NCBI RefSeq assembly: GCF_000317065.1
Contig: NC_019701.1
Span: 1,827,001 to 1,891,000 of the forward strand
Source: Pseudanabaena sp. PCC 7367
Lineage (GTDB): Bacteria > Cyanobacteriota > Cyanobacteriia > Pseudanabaenales > Pseudanabaenaceae
Direction: 5' to 3'
DNA length: 64,000 nt
Below, piece after piece: positions 1 through 8,898 of the stretch (position 1 is its first letter; every line of letters begins with the position of its first letter). The position numbers were made by a program, and so were the translations under genes. The notes beneath the pieces are model-generated. The model was not told the origin of the DNA. It saw nothing but the letters and a program-made list of their open reading frames with translations, and did no database searches.

Positions 1-585
1 GGCATATCGATCGATCCATTGATATTTTGCTTTATGGTGCATTATCAGTTTGAGACCATCCATCCATTCCTTGATGGTAATGGCAGAGTCGGCCGACTAT
101 TAATGTCGCTAATGATATATGAATACTGCAAACTCCAGCAGCCCTGGCTATACTTAAGCGCTTACTTTGATAAATATAAAGATGATTACACAAACAATTT
201 ATTCAAAGTCAGCACCACAGGTGATTTCCATGATTGGATTGTCTATTGCTTAAAGGGCACAATTGAACAATCAAAAGATGCAATATTGCGATCTGATCGT
301 TTAGTTGCGCTTCGAGAACAATATCGAGAATTATTATCTCAGACAGGTGTGCCATTTAGATTGAATGCAATTATTGATCAGCTATTCAAATCCCCTGTTA
401 TAACAATACCTAAAATGGCAGAATTGAGCGATGTAGCATACACGACTGCTAAAAGAGACTTGGAAAGATTAATACAGGCAGGAATTGTTATAGATTCTGA
501 CATTCAATCTCGATCCAAAATATACTTTGCGCCAGAAATTATTGAAATAGTTTTTGGTGAAATTGATACTATATCTGATAGCTGA
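1..585 (+). CDS. Fic family protein, C-terminal part (cut by window edge)
   Basis: Fic proteins transfer AMP or other nucleotide-derived groups onto target proteins. The reading frame is open from base 1, so the true start lies upstream and the TTG/ATG codons inside the window are internal. The visible part holds the Fic signature HPFLDGNGRVGR (bases 61-96) with catalytic His, Asp-Gly-Asn-Gly and the two Arg that bind phosphates. About 150 residues follow, including a winged-helix-like C-terminal segment near residues 110-160 (KMAELSDVAYTTAKRDLERL), as in the common ~370-residue Fic proteins with a C-terminal DNA-binding-like domain. The next gene starts 3 bases after the stop, so co-transcription is likely. 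Whether an inhibitory helix motif exists cannot be judged because the N-terminus is missing. Confidence 0.9.
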   Translation, partial: GISIDPLIFCFMVHYQFETIHPFLDGNGRVGRLLMSLMIYEYCKLQQPWLYLSAYFDKYKDDYTNNLFKVSTTGDFHDWIVYCLKGTIEQSKDAILRSDRLVALREQYRELLSQTGVPFRLNAIIDQLFKSPVITIPKMAELSDVAYTTAKRDLERLIQAGIVIDSDIQSRSKIYFAPEIIEIVFGEIDTISDS

Positions 586-587
586 TT

Positions 588-1655
588 ATGTTCAATCATC
601 AATCCAACCGCTTCAACCCGATCGGCTATACTCCCTTCACCATTGACTATCAACCCCTCACTGATGATTGGCGGCGTTGGATTGCGGAAAATAAATTACT
701 GGGCAATTCCGATGAATCGATTCTGGCGGCGGCAGCTAAGCACAACCTCAATCCGATCGAGGTTAGGCAAGAAATCGCTACTCTCGCCAATCATCCCTAT
801 TTTCAAGCCGGGCAATATTGTGCCCAAATGCTGGGTAAGTTGCAATCGCACCTGGGGATTTATGCCAAGCTGGCGCAGCTATCACCGCAACCACAACAAA
901 TCGATTGCCGCGATCGCCTGAGCACCCAGGAATTCCTAGAAAATTACTATGCCACAAATACGCCGGTAATCCTGACCAAGATGATGGATGACTGGCCAGC
1001 GATGCAGTTGTGGACGATCGACTATCTCAAAACCACCTACGGCCAAGTAGAAGTAGAAGTACAAACCAATCGCCAAACCGATCGAGACTATGAAATTAAT
1101 GTCGATGAACATCGGCAAACAGTTTTATTTGCAGAATATATCGATCGGGTTTGTGGTCAGGGCACCAGCAATGACTATTACATGACGGCGATCAATAACA
1201 ATCTAGAAAAAACTAAGCTTAGAAAACTACTAGCAGACATTGAAATTTTTCCCGACTTCCTCGATCCTGGCGATGGTGATGGCAAAGTATATTTTTGGCT
1301 AGGGCCCGCAGGCACGATCACACCGCTGCATCATGATCCAGGCAATTTGATCATGGCGCAGGTAATGGGGCGCAAGCTGTGGCGCTTAATTCCGCCCTAT
1401 CAAACCCAATGGCTGTATAACTACCAGGAATATTACAGCGAGGTGGATTGCGAGAATCCCGACTACGATCGCTACCCGCTCTACCGCAACGTCGAACCGA
1501 TCGAGGTAATCCTGGAACCGGGCGAGGCAATTTTCGTCCCAGTAGGTTGGTGGCATCATGTCCGCGCGATCGATATTACTATTTCGGTTTCGTTTACTAA
1601 TTTCCGCTTCGACAACGAGTTTAATTGGCAGTTTCCGTTTCTGCCCCGTCGTTAG
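588..1655 (+). CDS. Cupin-8 / JmjC-like Fe(II)-2-oxoglutarate oxygenase
   Basis: Probable 2-oxoglutarate- and Fe(II)-dependent hydroxylase of the cupin_8 (JmjC-like, FIH/PASS1-related) family; the substrate is unknown. The first ~100 residues are a helical region. Around residues 115-135 comes the typical entry motif of the family (NTPVILTKMMDDWPA), then the double-stranded beta helix. The metal-binding HxD is at His248-His249-Asp250 (PLHHDPGN), and the distal His is in VGWWHHV (His323/324). The length of 355 residues is normal for stand-alone members. It starts 3 bases after the Fic stop. A TTG-initiated extension of the next ORF overlaps its 3' end, but that gene probably starts at an ATG further on. 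The family assignment is strong; calling it a protein or small-molecule hydroxylase would be a guess. Confidence 0.85.
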   Translation: MFNHQSNRFNPIGYTPFTIDYQPLTDDWRRWIAENKLLGNSDESILAAAAKHNLNPIEVRQEIATLANHPYFQAGQYCAQMLGKLQSHLGIYAKLAQLSPQPQQIDCRDRLSTQEFLENYYATNTPVILTKMMDDWPAMQLWTIDYLKTTYGQVEVEVQTNRQTDRDYEINVDEHRQTVLFAEYIDRVCGQGTSNDYYMTAINNNLEKTKLRKLLADIEIFPDFLDPGDGDGKVYFWLGPAGTITPLHHDPGNLIMAQVMGRKLWRLIPPYQTQWLYNYQEYYSEVDCENPDYDRYPLYRNVEPIEVILEPGEAIFVPVGWWHHVRAIDITISVSFTNFRFDNEFNWQFPFLPRR

Positions 1656-1690
1656 CTGGTCAGGCTTCCCAGAAATCGAGTATTTCATCC

Positions 1691-2698
1691 ATGCGCAAGC
1701 TTAAGAGACGCATCAGGGTCAAAAAACTAATCAAGGCCACGATCGCAGTAATCGTGATCTTCGGGTTGTTAGTTTATTTAAACAATGCCTCTTTCCTGGC
1801 GAGGCCGATCGACGATCGCCCAGTTTTAGCTGCCCACCGCGGACTCAGCCAGGACTATAGCCGGGAGGGGCTAAATAACGAAACCTGCACCGCCGCCCAG
1901 ATGCTCCCCACGCCCCATGATTACCTCGAAAACACTATCCCATCTATGCAAGCAGCATTCGCAGCCGGAGCCGATCTGGTGGAATTTGATGTACATCGCA
2001 CCACCGACGATTACTTTGCCGTATTCCATGACTGGACGGTTGACTGTCGCACCAATGGCACTGGTGTCACCCGTGAACATAGTTTGGCCAGTTTGCAATC
2101 CCTGGATATTGGCTATGGTTATACGTCTGATGGGGGCAAAACATATCCATTCAGAGGCAAAGGTGTGGGCATGATGCCTTCGCTGGCGGAGGTATTAGAT
2201 ACTTTTCCCGATCGCAATTTAATCATTGATGTCAAAAGCCGCGATCGCAGTGAAGGGGAACTTTTGGCCGATCGCTTAGCTGCCCTACCGCCGCAGCGCC
2301 AAGCCAGGATCATGGTCTATGGTGGCGATCGCCCGGTGAGTGTAATTCGGGAACAACTACCAGAAGTCAAAACGATCTGGCTGCGTCGGCTCAAACATTG
2401 CTTAACTCGCTACATTGCTCTGGGTTGGACTGGCTATGTGCCAAATACTTGCGATCGCAGTATGTTATTGATACCCGTGAACTATGCAAGATTGATGTGG
2501 GGCTGGCCGAATCGTTTTTTACAACGAATGAAAAAAGTAGATACACAGGTTTTCCTGGTGGGTGATTATCGGGGCGAAGGTTTTTCCCAGGGCTTCGATC
2601 AACCCGATCGCCTCAAAGACCTGCCTGCCAACTATGCGGGGGGAATCTGGACCGATCGGATCGATCTAATTGCTCCTGCGATCAAGGAAACAGGTTAA
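1691..2698 (+). CDS. Membrane-anchored glycerophosphodiester phosphodiesterase
   Basis: GDPD-family enzyme that hydrolyses glycerophosphodiesters to glycerol-3-phosphate and an alcohol, probably on the outer face of the cytoplasmic membrane. I chose ATG 1691: it gives a basic start (MRKLKRRIRVKK) and one hydrophobic segment (about residues 12-30). The alternative TTG at 1625 would overlap the preceding gene by 31 bases. After the anchor come the GDPD motifs: AAHRG, then ENTIPSMQAAFAAGADLVEFD with the metal-binding Glu and Glu-x-Asp, then FHDWTVD with the second catalytic His. A final metal-binding Asp lies in LIIDVKS. The gene follows the cupin-8 gene by 35 bases and may share its transcript. 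No terminator is obvious downstream. Confidence 0.85.
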   Translation: MRKLKRRIRVKKLIKATIAVIVIFGLLVYLNNASFLARPIDDRPVLAAHRGLSQDYSREGLNNETCTAAQMLPTPHDYLENTIPSMQAAFAAGADLVEFDVHRTTDDYFAVFHDWTVDCRTNGTGVTREHSLASLQSLDIGYGYTSDGGKTYPFRGKGVGMMPSLAEVLDTFPDRNLIIDVKSRDRSEGELLADRLAALPPQRQARIMVYGGDRPVSVIREQLPEVKTIWLRRLKHCLTRYIALGWTGYVPNTCDRSMLLIPVNYARLMWGWPNRFLQRMKKVDTQVFLVGDYRGEGFSQGFDQPDRLKDLPANYAGGIWTDRIDLIAPAIKETG

Positions 2699-2939
2699 TG
2701 CTATTGCGCGATCATTCTTTAGAAAAATAGCGATCGTAAGCCAGAAGCCAAGCAAATTCAGTAATCAATTCAAAGGCAATCAACCACATAGCAACAAGAT
2801 CCAAACATTCAGTTCTAAAGCTGACTGAGGCAGGCATTGCTAAATTACCCAAAAATGCTATGATTTGTGATTTTGCTAATTATTCACCTATAGCCGACAT
2901 CCATGTAAAATATAGGAATAATGAGTCTCACCAAAGATT
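2699..2939. other. Intergenic region upstream of the first PG-binding paralogue
   Basis: 241 bases, AT-rich. I see no RNA gene and no convincing terminator or Shine-Dalgarno sequence in front of ATG 2940; the ATG is preceded only by CCAAAGATT. It probably contains the promoter of the next gene. Confidence 0.4.
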
Positions 2940-3602
2940 ATGGAATTATCAGCTTTTCTCTATAGTGAGCTTTGCTATGAGCGATCGCAACAAGGCACAG
3001 AGATCGCTCCTGCGCTCAACTGCAACGCGATAGATACGCTCCAAAAACAATCTGTTCAACACCTAAAAACCGCCGCCTATGCTGCCGTAGCAGTCAGTAC
3101 GGTGGCCACCGGGATAGGTATCGCTACCCCCGCGGCGCTGGGCTATGTGCCAGAAATTGCCGAGCTACAAGAATTATTGGCCACCAGAGGATTTAGCCCC
3201 GGTACAATCGATGGCGAGATCGGACCCGACACCAGAGCTGCGATCGCTGATGCCCAGACCTTTTATGGGGTCGAAGTGGATGGCATTGTCGGTGCTCAGA
3301 CCCTGGCAGTATTGCAAGCAGATGACTACGTTGCTCCCAATTTTGGTGGCGATGAGGGTAGCGATAATTTAACCGGTGACGACGTGATTACGGTGCAAAT
3401 TAGCAATATGCAGGTGCAAAACCTGCTAGCCGAACGAGGTTTTTACTTCGGTGCCATTGATGGCCTGATTGGGGCGGGAACTCGTCAGGCGATCGCCGAT
3501 GCCCAAGCCTTCTATGGCATTTCTACCGATGGCGTGTTTGGCAGTTGTACCTATGATACCCTCCGGCTCGATTTTGCGCCCAATGCTTGTTTGACTTCTT
3601 AG
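2940..3602 (+). CDS. PG-binding repeat protein with 2 repeats
   Basis: First of three consecutive paralogues built on the PG_binding_1 fold (three-helix peptidoglycan-binding domain). Residues 1-40 are a polar leader (MELSAFLYSEL...) resembling the leader of the next gene, including an NCNAID-type motif. Residues ~45-70 are hydrophobic (AAYAAVAVSTVATGIGIA), like a transmembrane segment or a late signal peptide. Two repeats follow at about residues 77-130 and 157-210, each with the core pattern LQxLLxxRGF-x-GxIDGxxGxxTxxAIxxAQxFYG-x-DGxxG. The second repeat ends atypically in GSCTYDTL and brings a Cys. No catalytic domain is present, so the likely role is cell-wall binding. Export is inferred from the domain; the signal is unusual because about 40 residues precede it. 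Confidence 0.8.
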   Translation: MELSAFLYSELCYERSQQGTEIAPALNCNAIDTLQKQSVQHLKTAAYAAVAVSTVATGIGIATPAALGYVPEIAELQELLATRGFSPGTIDGEIGPDTRAAIADAQTFYGVEVDGIVGAQTLAVLQADDYVAPNFGGDEGSDNLTGDDVITVQISNMQVQNLLAERGFYFGAIDGLIGAGTRQAIADAQAFYGISTDGVFGSCTYDTLRLDFAPNACLTS

Positions 3603-4218
3603 TTCTAGCCCGATCTATCTGGAGCTAGGCTCAAATACCAACTTCAAGAAAGATTTTTAAATTTATACCAAGTTTTATACCAATCCAACTGGTGGGAACC
3701 GATTTCATTTTCACTGCATCAATATAATTCGGGATCAACAAAACCAGATTTGGGGTTTAAACAGATTTAGCAAATTAACCAAATTAACTGAGCAATCGAT
3801 CGAGCATACATAAATTCAAAGTCTCAGTTAATGATTTAGCTAACCAAGATTGCTTGCCGCCTGGCCTCTGAAAATATTTAACCCGCTCAAGTGGTAAATC
3901 CATATTCATAGGCCAAGCATAAAAAAGCCAGCAAAAGATAAGAAGATATAGGGTGGTCATAGCTTACTTAATTACTGCATTACTGTCTGGGAAAAGATCC
4001 TAGAACATTAGGTAATTGTTCAAATTAAGCTATGGGTTGGGGTTTACTTAGTACGTTGAAGGTTTTGCAGACAGATAGCAGCCACATATAAGCATATGTG
4101 GATTTGCAAACCATTAACGATCGCTTCAGAACCTAAGGTCATAACTATGTACAAACATAGGCGCAGACTAAGTGCAACAAATGATTATATGACTCGCCAA
4201 CATTATTACTTAGCCTAA
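3603..4218. other. 616-base intergenic region before the 4-repeat paralogue
   Basis: No ORF of credible composition. The distal part holds two short perfect inverted repeats. CCACATAT-AAGC-ATATGTGG is at 4082-4101 (8-bp arms, 4-base loop) and CTATGT-ACAA-ACATAG is at 4145-4160 (6-bp arms). Neither is followed by a T-run, so they are not classical terminators; they could be operators or mRNA leader structures. The rest is AT-rich with no recognisable feature. Confidence 0.45.
4082..4101. promoter_or_regulatory. Inverted repeat upstream of the 4-repeat paralogue
   Basis: CCACATAT and ATATGTGG flank a 4-base spacer AAGC, about 118 bases before ATG 4219. A regulator site or leader hairpin is possible. 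There is no T-run, so it is probably not a terminator. The function is inferred from position only. Confidence 0.35.
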
Positions 4219-5298
4219 ATGGATATCACCGCATTTATACACAATGAGCTGGCCTATGCCGAGAGCCAGTCAGGCATTGAAACCGATCCACCCTTGCAAT
4301 GCAATGCAATCGATGCGATCGTCAATTCCACACCTAGTTACCAGCAAATCAGCAAGCTAGCGCTATATACAATTATGGCAACTGGGGTACTCACCGCCCA
4401 GTCAGGGCATATTTCCCAGGCGATCGCCTTCACCCCAGAGATCGCGGAACTGCAGGAGCTGCTTGCCCTACGTGGGTTTGATCCAGGTGGCGTAGACGGC
4501 GTTGATGGTCCTGGCACCAGAGCCGCGATCGAGGAGGCTCAAAACTTCTATGGCTTGAATGTAGATGGAGTAGTGGGTTCCGCAACCTTGGCCGCCTTGC
4601 AAAGTGATAGCTATGTTGCCCCTGAGGTTAGTAGTACCAGCAGTACCGCTGTTGCCACAGCAGCCTTTACCAGTGATTCAATCGTGATCGGCTCCACTGT
4701 CAGCGAAGTACAAAGCCTCCTGGCAGAGCGTGGTTTTTATGGTGGCAGCATTGATGGCATTGCTGGCCCTAGAACCGAGCAAGCGATCCTAGATGCTCAG
4801 GAATTTTATGGCTTAACGGTCGATGGGATCGCTGGCCCCAACACGATCGCTGCCCTCAGTGCAGATATCCCTGACAATGGTGATACTGGCACTGTAATCA
4901 CCGGCAGTGTCTCAGCGTTACAAGCCCTACTAGCAGAGCGTGGTTTTTATGATGGCGGCATTGATGGCATTGCAGGACCACTAACTGAACAGGCAATTCT
5001 GGATGCTCAGGAATTTTATGGCCTAGCAGTAGATGGCATTGCTGGCCCCAACACGATCGCTGCCCTCACTGAAGATCAAGAACCAGTTGCTTCAGAACCA
5101 GATAATAATAATCCAGATACAGGAATCGAGGCAGTTCAGGCTTTACTGAGCGAGCGGGGTTTTTATAACGGTGCGATCGATGGTATCGAGGGGCCTAGCA
5201 CTACTCGCGCCATTTTGAGTGCCCAAGCTTTCTATGGCCTAAACCAAGATGGGATTGCTGGCCCACAAACCATTGCTGCCTTGACCTTTGACAGCTAA
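4219..5298 (+). CDS. PG-binding repeat protein with 4 repeats
   Basis: Second paralogue. The leader MDITAFIHNELAYAESQSG resembles that of the gene before it, followed by LQCNAID (compare LNCNAID). A hydrophobic stretch lies at about residues 50-75. Four PG_binding_1 repeats of ~55 residues follow, at roughly 75-128, 160-215, 228-285 and 300-357. Repeats 2 and 3 are almost identical (both contain TEQAILDAQEFYGL and GIAGPNTIAAL), which points to a recent internal duplication. Linkers are short, acidic and Ser/Thr/Asn-rich. There is no hydrolase domain. Export and wall binding are inferred from the domain. The start ATG has no evident Shine-Dalgarno sequence, as in its neighbour. Confidence 0.82.
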   Translation: MDITAFIHNELAYAESQSGIETDPPLQCNAIDAIVNSTPSYQQISKLALYTIMATGVLTAQSGHISQAIAFTPEIAELQELLALRGFDPGGVDGVDGPGTRAAIEEAQNFYGLNVDGVVGSATLAALQSDSYVAPEVSSTSSTAVATAAFTSDSIVIGSTVSEVQSLLAERGFYGGSIDGIAGPRTEQAILDAQEFYGLTVDGIAGPNTIAALSADIPDNGDTGTVITGSVSALQALLAERGFYDGGIDGIAGPLTEQAILDAQEFYGLAVDGIAGPNTIAALTEDQEPVASEPDNNNPDTGIEAVQALLSERGFYNGAIDGIEGPSTTRAILSAQAFYGLNQDGIAGPQTIAALTFDS

Positions 5299-5767
5299 AT
5301 CACCTGCCTGGTCAAGAAAGCGAAGGCTATTAATTTTTGATTGTTTTGACTAGCAGAGCGATCGCTAGGCTTAGTTCAACGAATCAATCATTGATTGCAT
5401 CAATTAAACCCAATTTTGAGCCACTAACAAGCTACTAAAAATGCTCAAGTTTCCCGCTTTGGCAAACTTTAACAACACTTTAATTAACTGCGGGGGCAAT
5501 CAGGGTTGAGGCAGAGCAGCATTGATAGTTAATTAGTTAATTTGCGATCGATTCAGGGCAATGGCGATCGGTACTGATGCTGGTTACTGAATTTTATGCT
5601 CTGATGAATGCCGATTGACACCAATAGATACCAATCTGACTGGTTCATGTTTCCCCTTGTCTCATCTCAAACCTTACTCACTAAAACATAGCCAGCCTTA
5701 ATTTCAAATTCCCACATTTAGCCAACTCCTGCTCAGACCAGGAGGCGCAACAACCACACCAAATCCT
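5299..5767. other. 469-base intergenic region between PG-binding paralogues
   Basis: No gene-like ORF, tRNA or strong terminator. A GCGATCGC HIP1 octamer and several GCGATCG-type variants are present. The last 40 bases contain GACCAGGAGG about 20 bases before ATG 5768, a possible but distant ribosome-binding site. Confidence 0.35.
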
Positions 5768-7660
5768 ATGGAACTTGCTGATTTTTTCCAACCTGTCCCA
5801 ATTACCGATCAAATAAATAATAACCAGGCAGACAGTGCTAACCGATCAGATGTCAAAGCTACCCCATGGGCAGCAAAAAATGAATCAGAATCAGCCCCAG
5901 AAGACAGCGATCGGCTATTAGATCCAGCTAACATGACGAACCAATCGGCTGCGGCTGAATCGTCAGCGCTCGATCGCCTAGACAGCCGCCTAGACAGTGA
6001 TTCCGAACCCGAACCGGAACCAGAGCTAACTGCCAAAACCGATCGAGAAGTAATGGTCAATCGTGCCATTTCCGTAGCGATCGCTGCCAGCACAGCAATG
6101 GGCACTTTCTACGCGCTCCCAGCACCAGTCACTGGCGCAGGCTATAGCTATTATGTGGAAGATGTGCAGGAATTACTGGCATCCAGGGGCTTTTATGATG
6201 GCAGCATTGATGGAGTCCAGGGCAGAATGACGGTCGATGCGATCATTCAGGCTCAGCAATTCTATGGCCTAAATATTGACGGCGTGGCTGGCGCAAATAC
6301 AATTGCAGCCCTGCGATCTGACGATTATCGAATTGGTCTTAGTAGCACCAACCTTCCCCCTAGCCCTGTTTGCAACAACATCTGCACCAGTGCCACCGTG
6401 GCTGAAGTGCAAACCCTCTTACAAGAGCGGGGCTTTTATGGGGGCGCGATCGACGGGATCGAAGGTTCCCAAACCGTTGCCGCAATTAGGCAAGCCCAGC
6501 AGTTTTATGGTGTGGCGATCGATGGCATCGTGGGTCCGGTCACAATGGCAGCATTGGAATCCGGCACAACTGCAATTATTACGCCTGGATATTCTGTCAC
6601 CCAGGTTCAAACCCTGTTACAGCAGCGTGGTTTCTATAATGGTGCGATCGATGGTGTTGCTGGCTCCCTGACCAAAAATGCGATTATTCAGGCTCAACAA
6701 TTTTATGGCTTAGTTGTAGATGGCATTGCCGGCCCGGCCACGATCGCGGCTCTGCAAGGAACTGCGACCAATCCGCCCAGTCAACCAATCAACAATAACC
6801 CGATTCAGGGCACAAATATTACTGCCAGCCAACTGCAAAACCTGCTCCAGCAGCGAGGTTTCTATAACGGCCCGATCGATGGTGTAATTGGCTCCTTGAC
6901 CACCGATGCAATCAGGCGCGCCCAGCAATCCTATGGCCTAGTGGTAGACGGTGTGGCTGGTTCTGCCACGATCGCTGCCCTCCAGAATAACAACAATAAT
7001 TCTGGTCAGAATCCCAATCAACCAGTTCCCCTACCCGGCGGGGTAACCGTAGCTCAACTACAAAGCCTGCTGCAACAGCGGGGGTTTTATACTGGGCCGA
7101 TCGATGGTGTGGTTGGTTCCGCAACGACTGCGGCGATCATTAGTGCCCAGCGCACCTATGGCTTACCCGCCAGTGGCGTAGCTGATGAGGCTACGATCAA
7201 TGCCCTTAGGGCTAACGATCGTCCGGTTGCCAATCCTGTAGATGTGGACGTGGTGGCTCTCCAGCGACTGCTAACCCAGCGGGGGTTCTATACTGGGCCG
7301 ATCGATGGGACGTATGGTACTGCCACTAGGGCTGCGGTAGTTGCTGCCCAAAAATTTTATCGGCTACCGGATGATGGTGTAGCTGGCCCCAGCACGATCG
7401 CGGCGTTGGAAAATGATGCTGCACCCACACCTACGCCTACCCCTACTACGCCTACACCAATCAACAATCTTGAAGCATTGCAACAGCTTTTGACACAACG
7501 GGGTTTTTATAACGGGCCGATCGATGGGCAGCAGGGTACTGAAACAACCACGGCGATCATCAGGGCAAAAAATTTCTATGGTCTCCAACCTGCCGATGGG
7601 ATGCCAACCCAGGCGCTCAGGGATCAATTGCTGCAGGATACTTTCAATGCTGAATCCTAA
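5768..7660 (+). CDS. PG-binding repeat protein with 7 repeats
   Basis: Third and longest paralogue. The first ~100 residues are hydrophilic and acidic with a run of alternating Glu-Pro (SEPEPEPEL), followed by a hydrophobic segment (AISVAIAASTAMGTFYALPAP, ~residues 99-120). Seven PG_binding_1 repeats follow, each showing LLxxRGFYxGxIDG and a YGL/YGV...DG(V/I)AG core, separated by Asn/Pro- or Pro/Thr-rich linkers (for example the TPTPTPTTPTP stretch before the last repeat). Repeats 5 and 7 deviate in the second half. No enzymatic domain is visible, so a multivalent wall-binding protein is the simplest reading. The long cytoplasmic-looking N-terminus before the hydrophobic segment means a standard cleaved signal peptide is unlikely. 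Confidence 0.82.
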   Translation: MELADFFQPVPITDQINNNQADSANRSDVKATPWAAKNESESAPEDSDRLLDPANMTNQSAAAESSALDRLDSRLDSDSEPEPEPELTAKTDREVMVNRAISVAIAASTAMGTFYALPAPVTGAGYSYYVEDVQELLASRGFYDGSIDGVQGRMTVDAIIQAQQFYGLNIDGVAGANTIAALRSDDYRIGLSSTNLPPSPVCNNICTSATVAEVQTLLQERGFYGGAIDGIEGSQTVAAIRQAQQFYGVAIDGIVGPVTMAALESGTTAIITPGYSVTQVQTLLQQRGFYNGAIDGVAGSLTKNAIIQAQQFYGLVVDGIAGPATIAALQGTATNPPSQPINNNPIQGTNITASQLQNLLQQRGFYNGPIDGVIGSLTTDAIRRAQQSYGLVVDGVAGSATIAALQNNNNNSGQNPNQPVPLPGGVTVAQLQSLLQQRGFYTGPIDGVVGSATTAAIISAQRTYGLPASGVADEATINALRANDRPVANPVDVDVVALQRLLTQRGFYTGPIDGTYGTATRAAVVAAQKFYRLPDDGVAGPSTIAALENDAAPTPTPTPTTPTPINNLEALQQLLTQRGFYNGPIDGQQGTETTTAIIRAKNFYGLQPADGMPTQALRDQLLQDTFNAES

Positions 7661-7972
7661 ATTTGCATAATTAATCTTACCTAGTCAGGGTATTTATTGC
7701 TGAATGCCATAATTGTAATCAGATATCAAATGGCAAAAATTACTCGCAAATAATTGATATGTCATCATCCAGGCATAAACTCATAAACTACCGAGTAACG
7801 ATCTATTTGATATCAACCAAATATCTAACCAGTAGTTAGCATCTTTAGCTTATTTTTTAGTGTAATTGCCGCCTGGGATTAGAATATGCTTATGGTCTAA
7901 CTCCAGTATCATATTTCTCAATTCCTCAGCTTCTGCTATGTTCAGCAGATCTATCTTAAATTGATTAGTGAA
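7661..7972. other. Intergenic region before the TM-anchored protein
   Basis: 312 bases, AT-rich. There is no RNA gene and no hairpin with a T-run. It presumably holds the promoter of the gene starting at 7973. Confidence 0.3.
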
Positions 7973-8794
7973 ATGCGTAAGCATCGTTTAATCCAACTAG
8001 CCCTGAATCTTGGGGCGATCGCCCTGGCGGCGGTTACAGTCATAGCGCTACAAATGCCCCGCATCAAAGTAGAGCGCGAGGGGCAAACGATCGAATCCGA
8101 TCGACGCTGGCTGCGACGAGAACAGGCCAGATTAGACATTTTACAAACCCTGCCCAGAAGTGGATTTGGCTATAACAATTTGATCGCCGATATTACCTTC
8201 TTAAACTTCTTGCAATACTTTGGCGATGATATGGCCAGGGAAACCCACCAAACGGGTTATGGCCTCAGCCCTGATTATTTTGAAATAATTATTGAGCACG
8301 ATCCCCACTTTGTTGATGCCTATCTTTTTGCATCCTTCGGCGTATCTGTCTATGCTGCGCAACCAGAAAAGACAATCGCCATGTATGAATATGGTTTGCG
8401 GCGAATGCAGCCCGAAAAACAACCCTATGCCTATACTGTCTGGCGGCGTAAGGCAAGTGATGAGCTATTACTTTTGAATCGCCCCCAGGATGCGATCGAA
8501 TCATACTTGAATGCTGCCGATTGGGCCGATCGAGCCACCTTTGGCGAAGATACTCTACCGGAAGTAGAAGTTGTCGCCCAGCGATCGCGGGAAACAGCCG
8601 CCTTTTTACAAAGCGATCCCGATAGTAAATCTGCTCGGATTTCCGCCTGGTCAGATGTGCTGGCTGTCGCCTTTGATCAAAAAACCTTTGATATCGCTGT
8701 GGCCGAGTTAAACAAACTGGGGATTGGCGTACGGGCTGATGAAAATGGCAATTTACAAACTTTTAGTTTAGAACCGCCACAGTCTAATAACTAA
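7973..8794 (+). CDS. TM-anchored protein with TPR-like region, function unknown
   Basis: I do not recognise a named family with certainty. I chose ATG 7973 (MRKHRLIQLALNLGAI) over TTG 7961. One transmembrane segment lies at residues ~7-26. The soluble part begins with a charged stretch (ESDRRWLRREQARLDIL), then helical pairs resembling TPR units around residues 75-190 (DPHFVDAYLFASFGVSVY; RPQDAIESYLNAADWADRA). The anchor plus helical repeat layout suggests a membrane-tethered scaffold facing the periplasm or the thylakoid lumen. Genes like this are common as 'hypothetical' in cyanobacteria. The 104-base gap to the next gene contains no terminator I can support. Confidence 0.6.
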   Translation: MRKHRLIQLALNLGAIALAAVTVIALQMPRIKVEREGQTIESDRRWLRREQARLDILQTLPRSGFGYNNLIADITFLNFLQYFGDDMARETHQTGYGLSPDYFEIIIEHDPHFVDAYLFASFGVSVYAAQPEKTIAMYEYGLRRMQPEKQPYAYTVWRRKASDELLLLNRPQDAIESYLNAADWADRATFGEDTLPEVEVVAQRSRETAAFLQSDPDSKSARISAWSDVLAVAFDQKTFDIAVAELNKLGIGVRADENGNLQTFSLEPPQSNN

Positions 8795-8898
8795 ACTTGG
8801 TGAAGCCCATCAAACAATACAGAGCCAAGGAAGAAGCTAACATCCTGAAAATACCAACATATAATAATATATGGTAACTTCAGCAAGAAGAGTGATCC

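Noticed and set aside
1625-1690. TTG-initiated 22-codon extension of the glycerophosphodiesterase
   Set aside because: It overlaps the cupin-8 gene; ATG 1691 gives a normal basic N-terminus in front of the membrane anchor.
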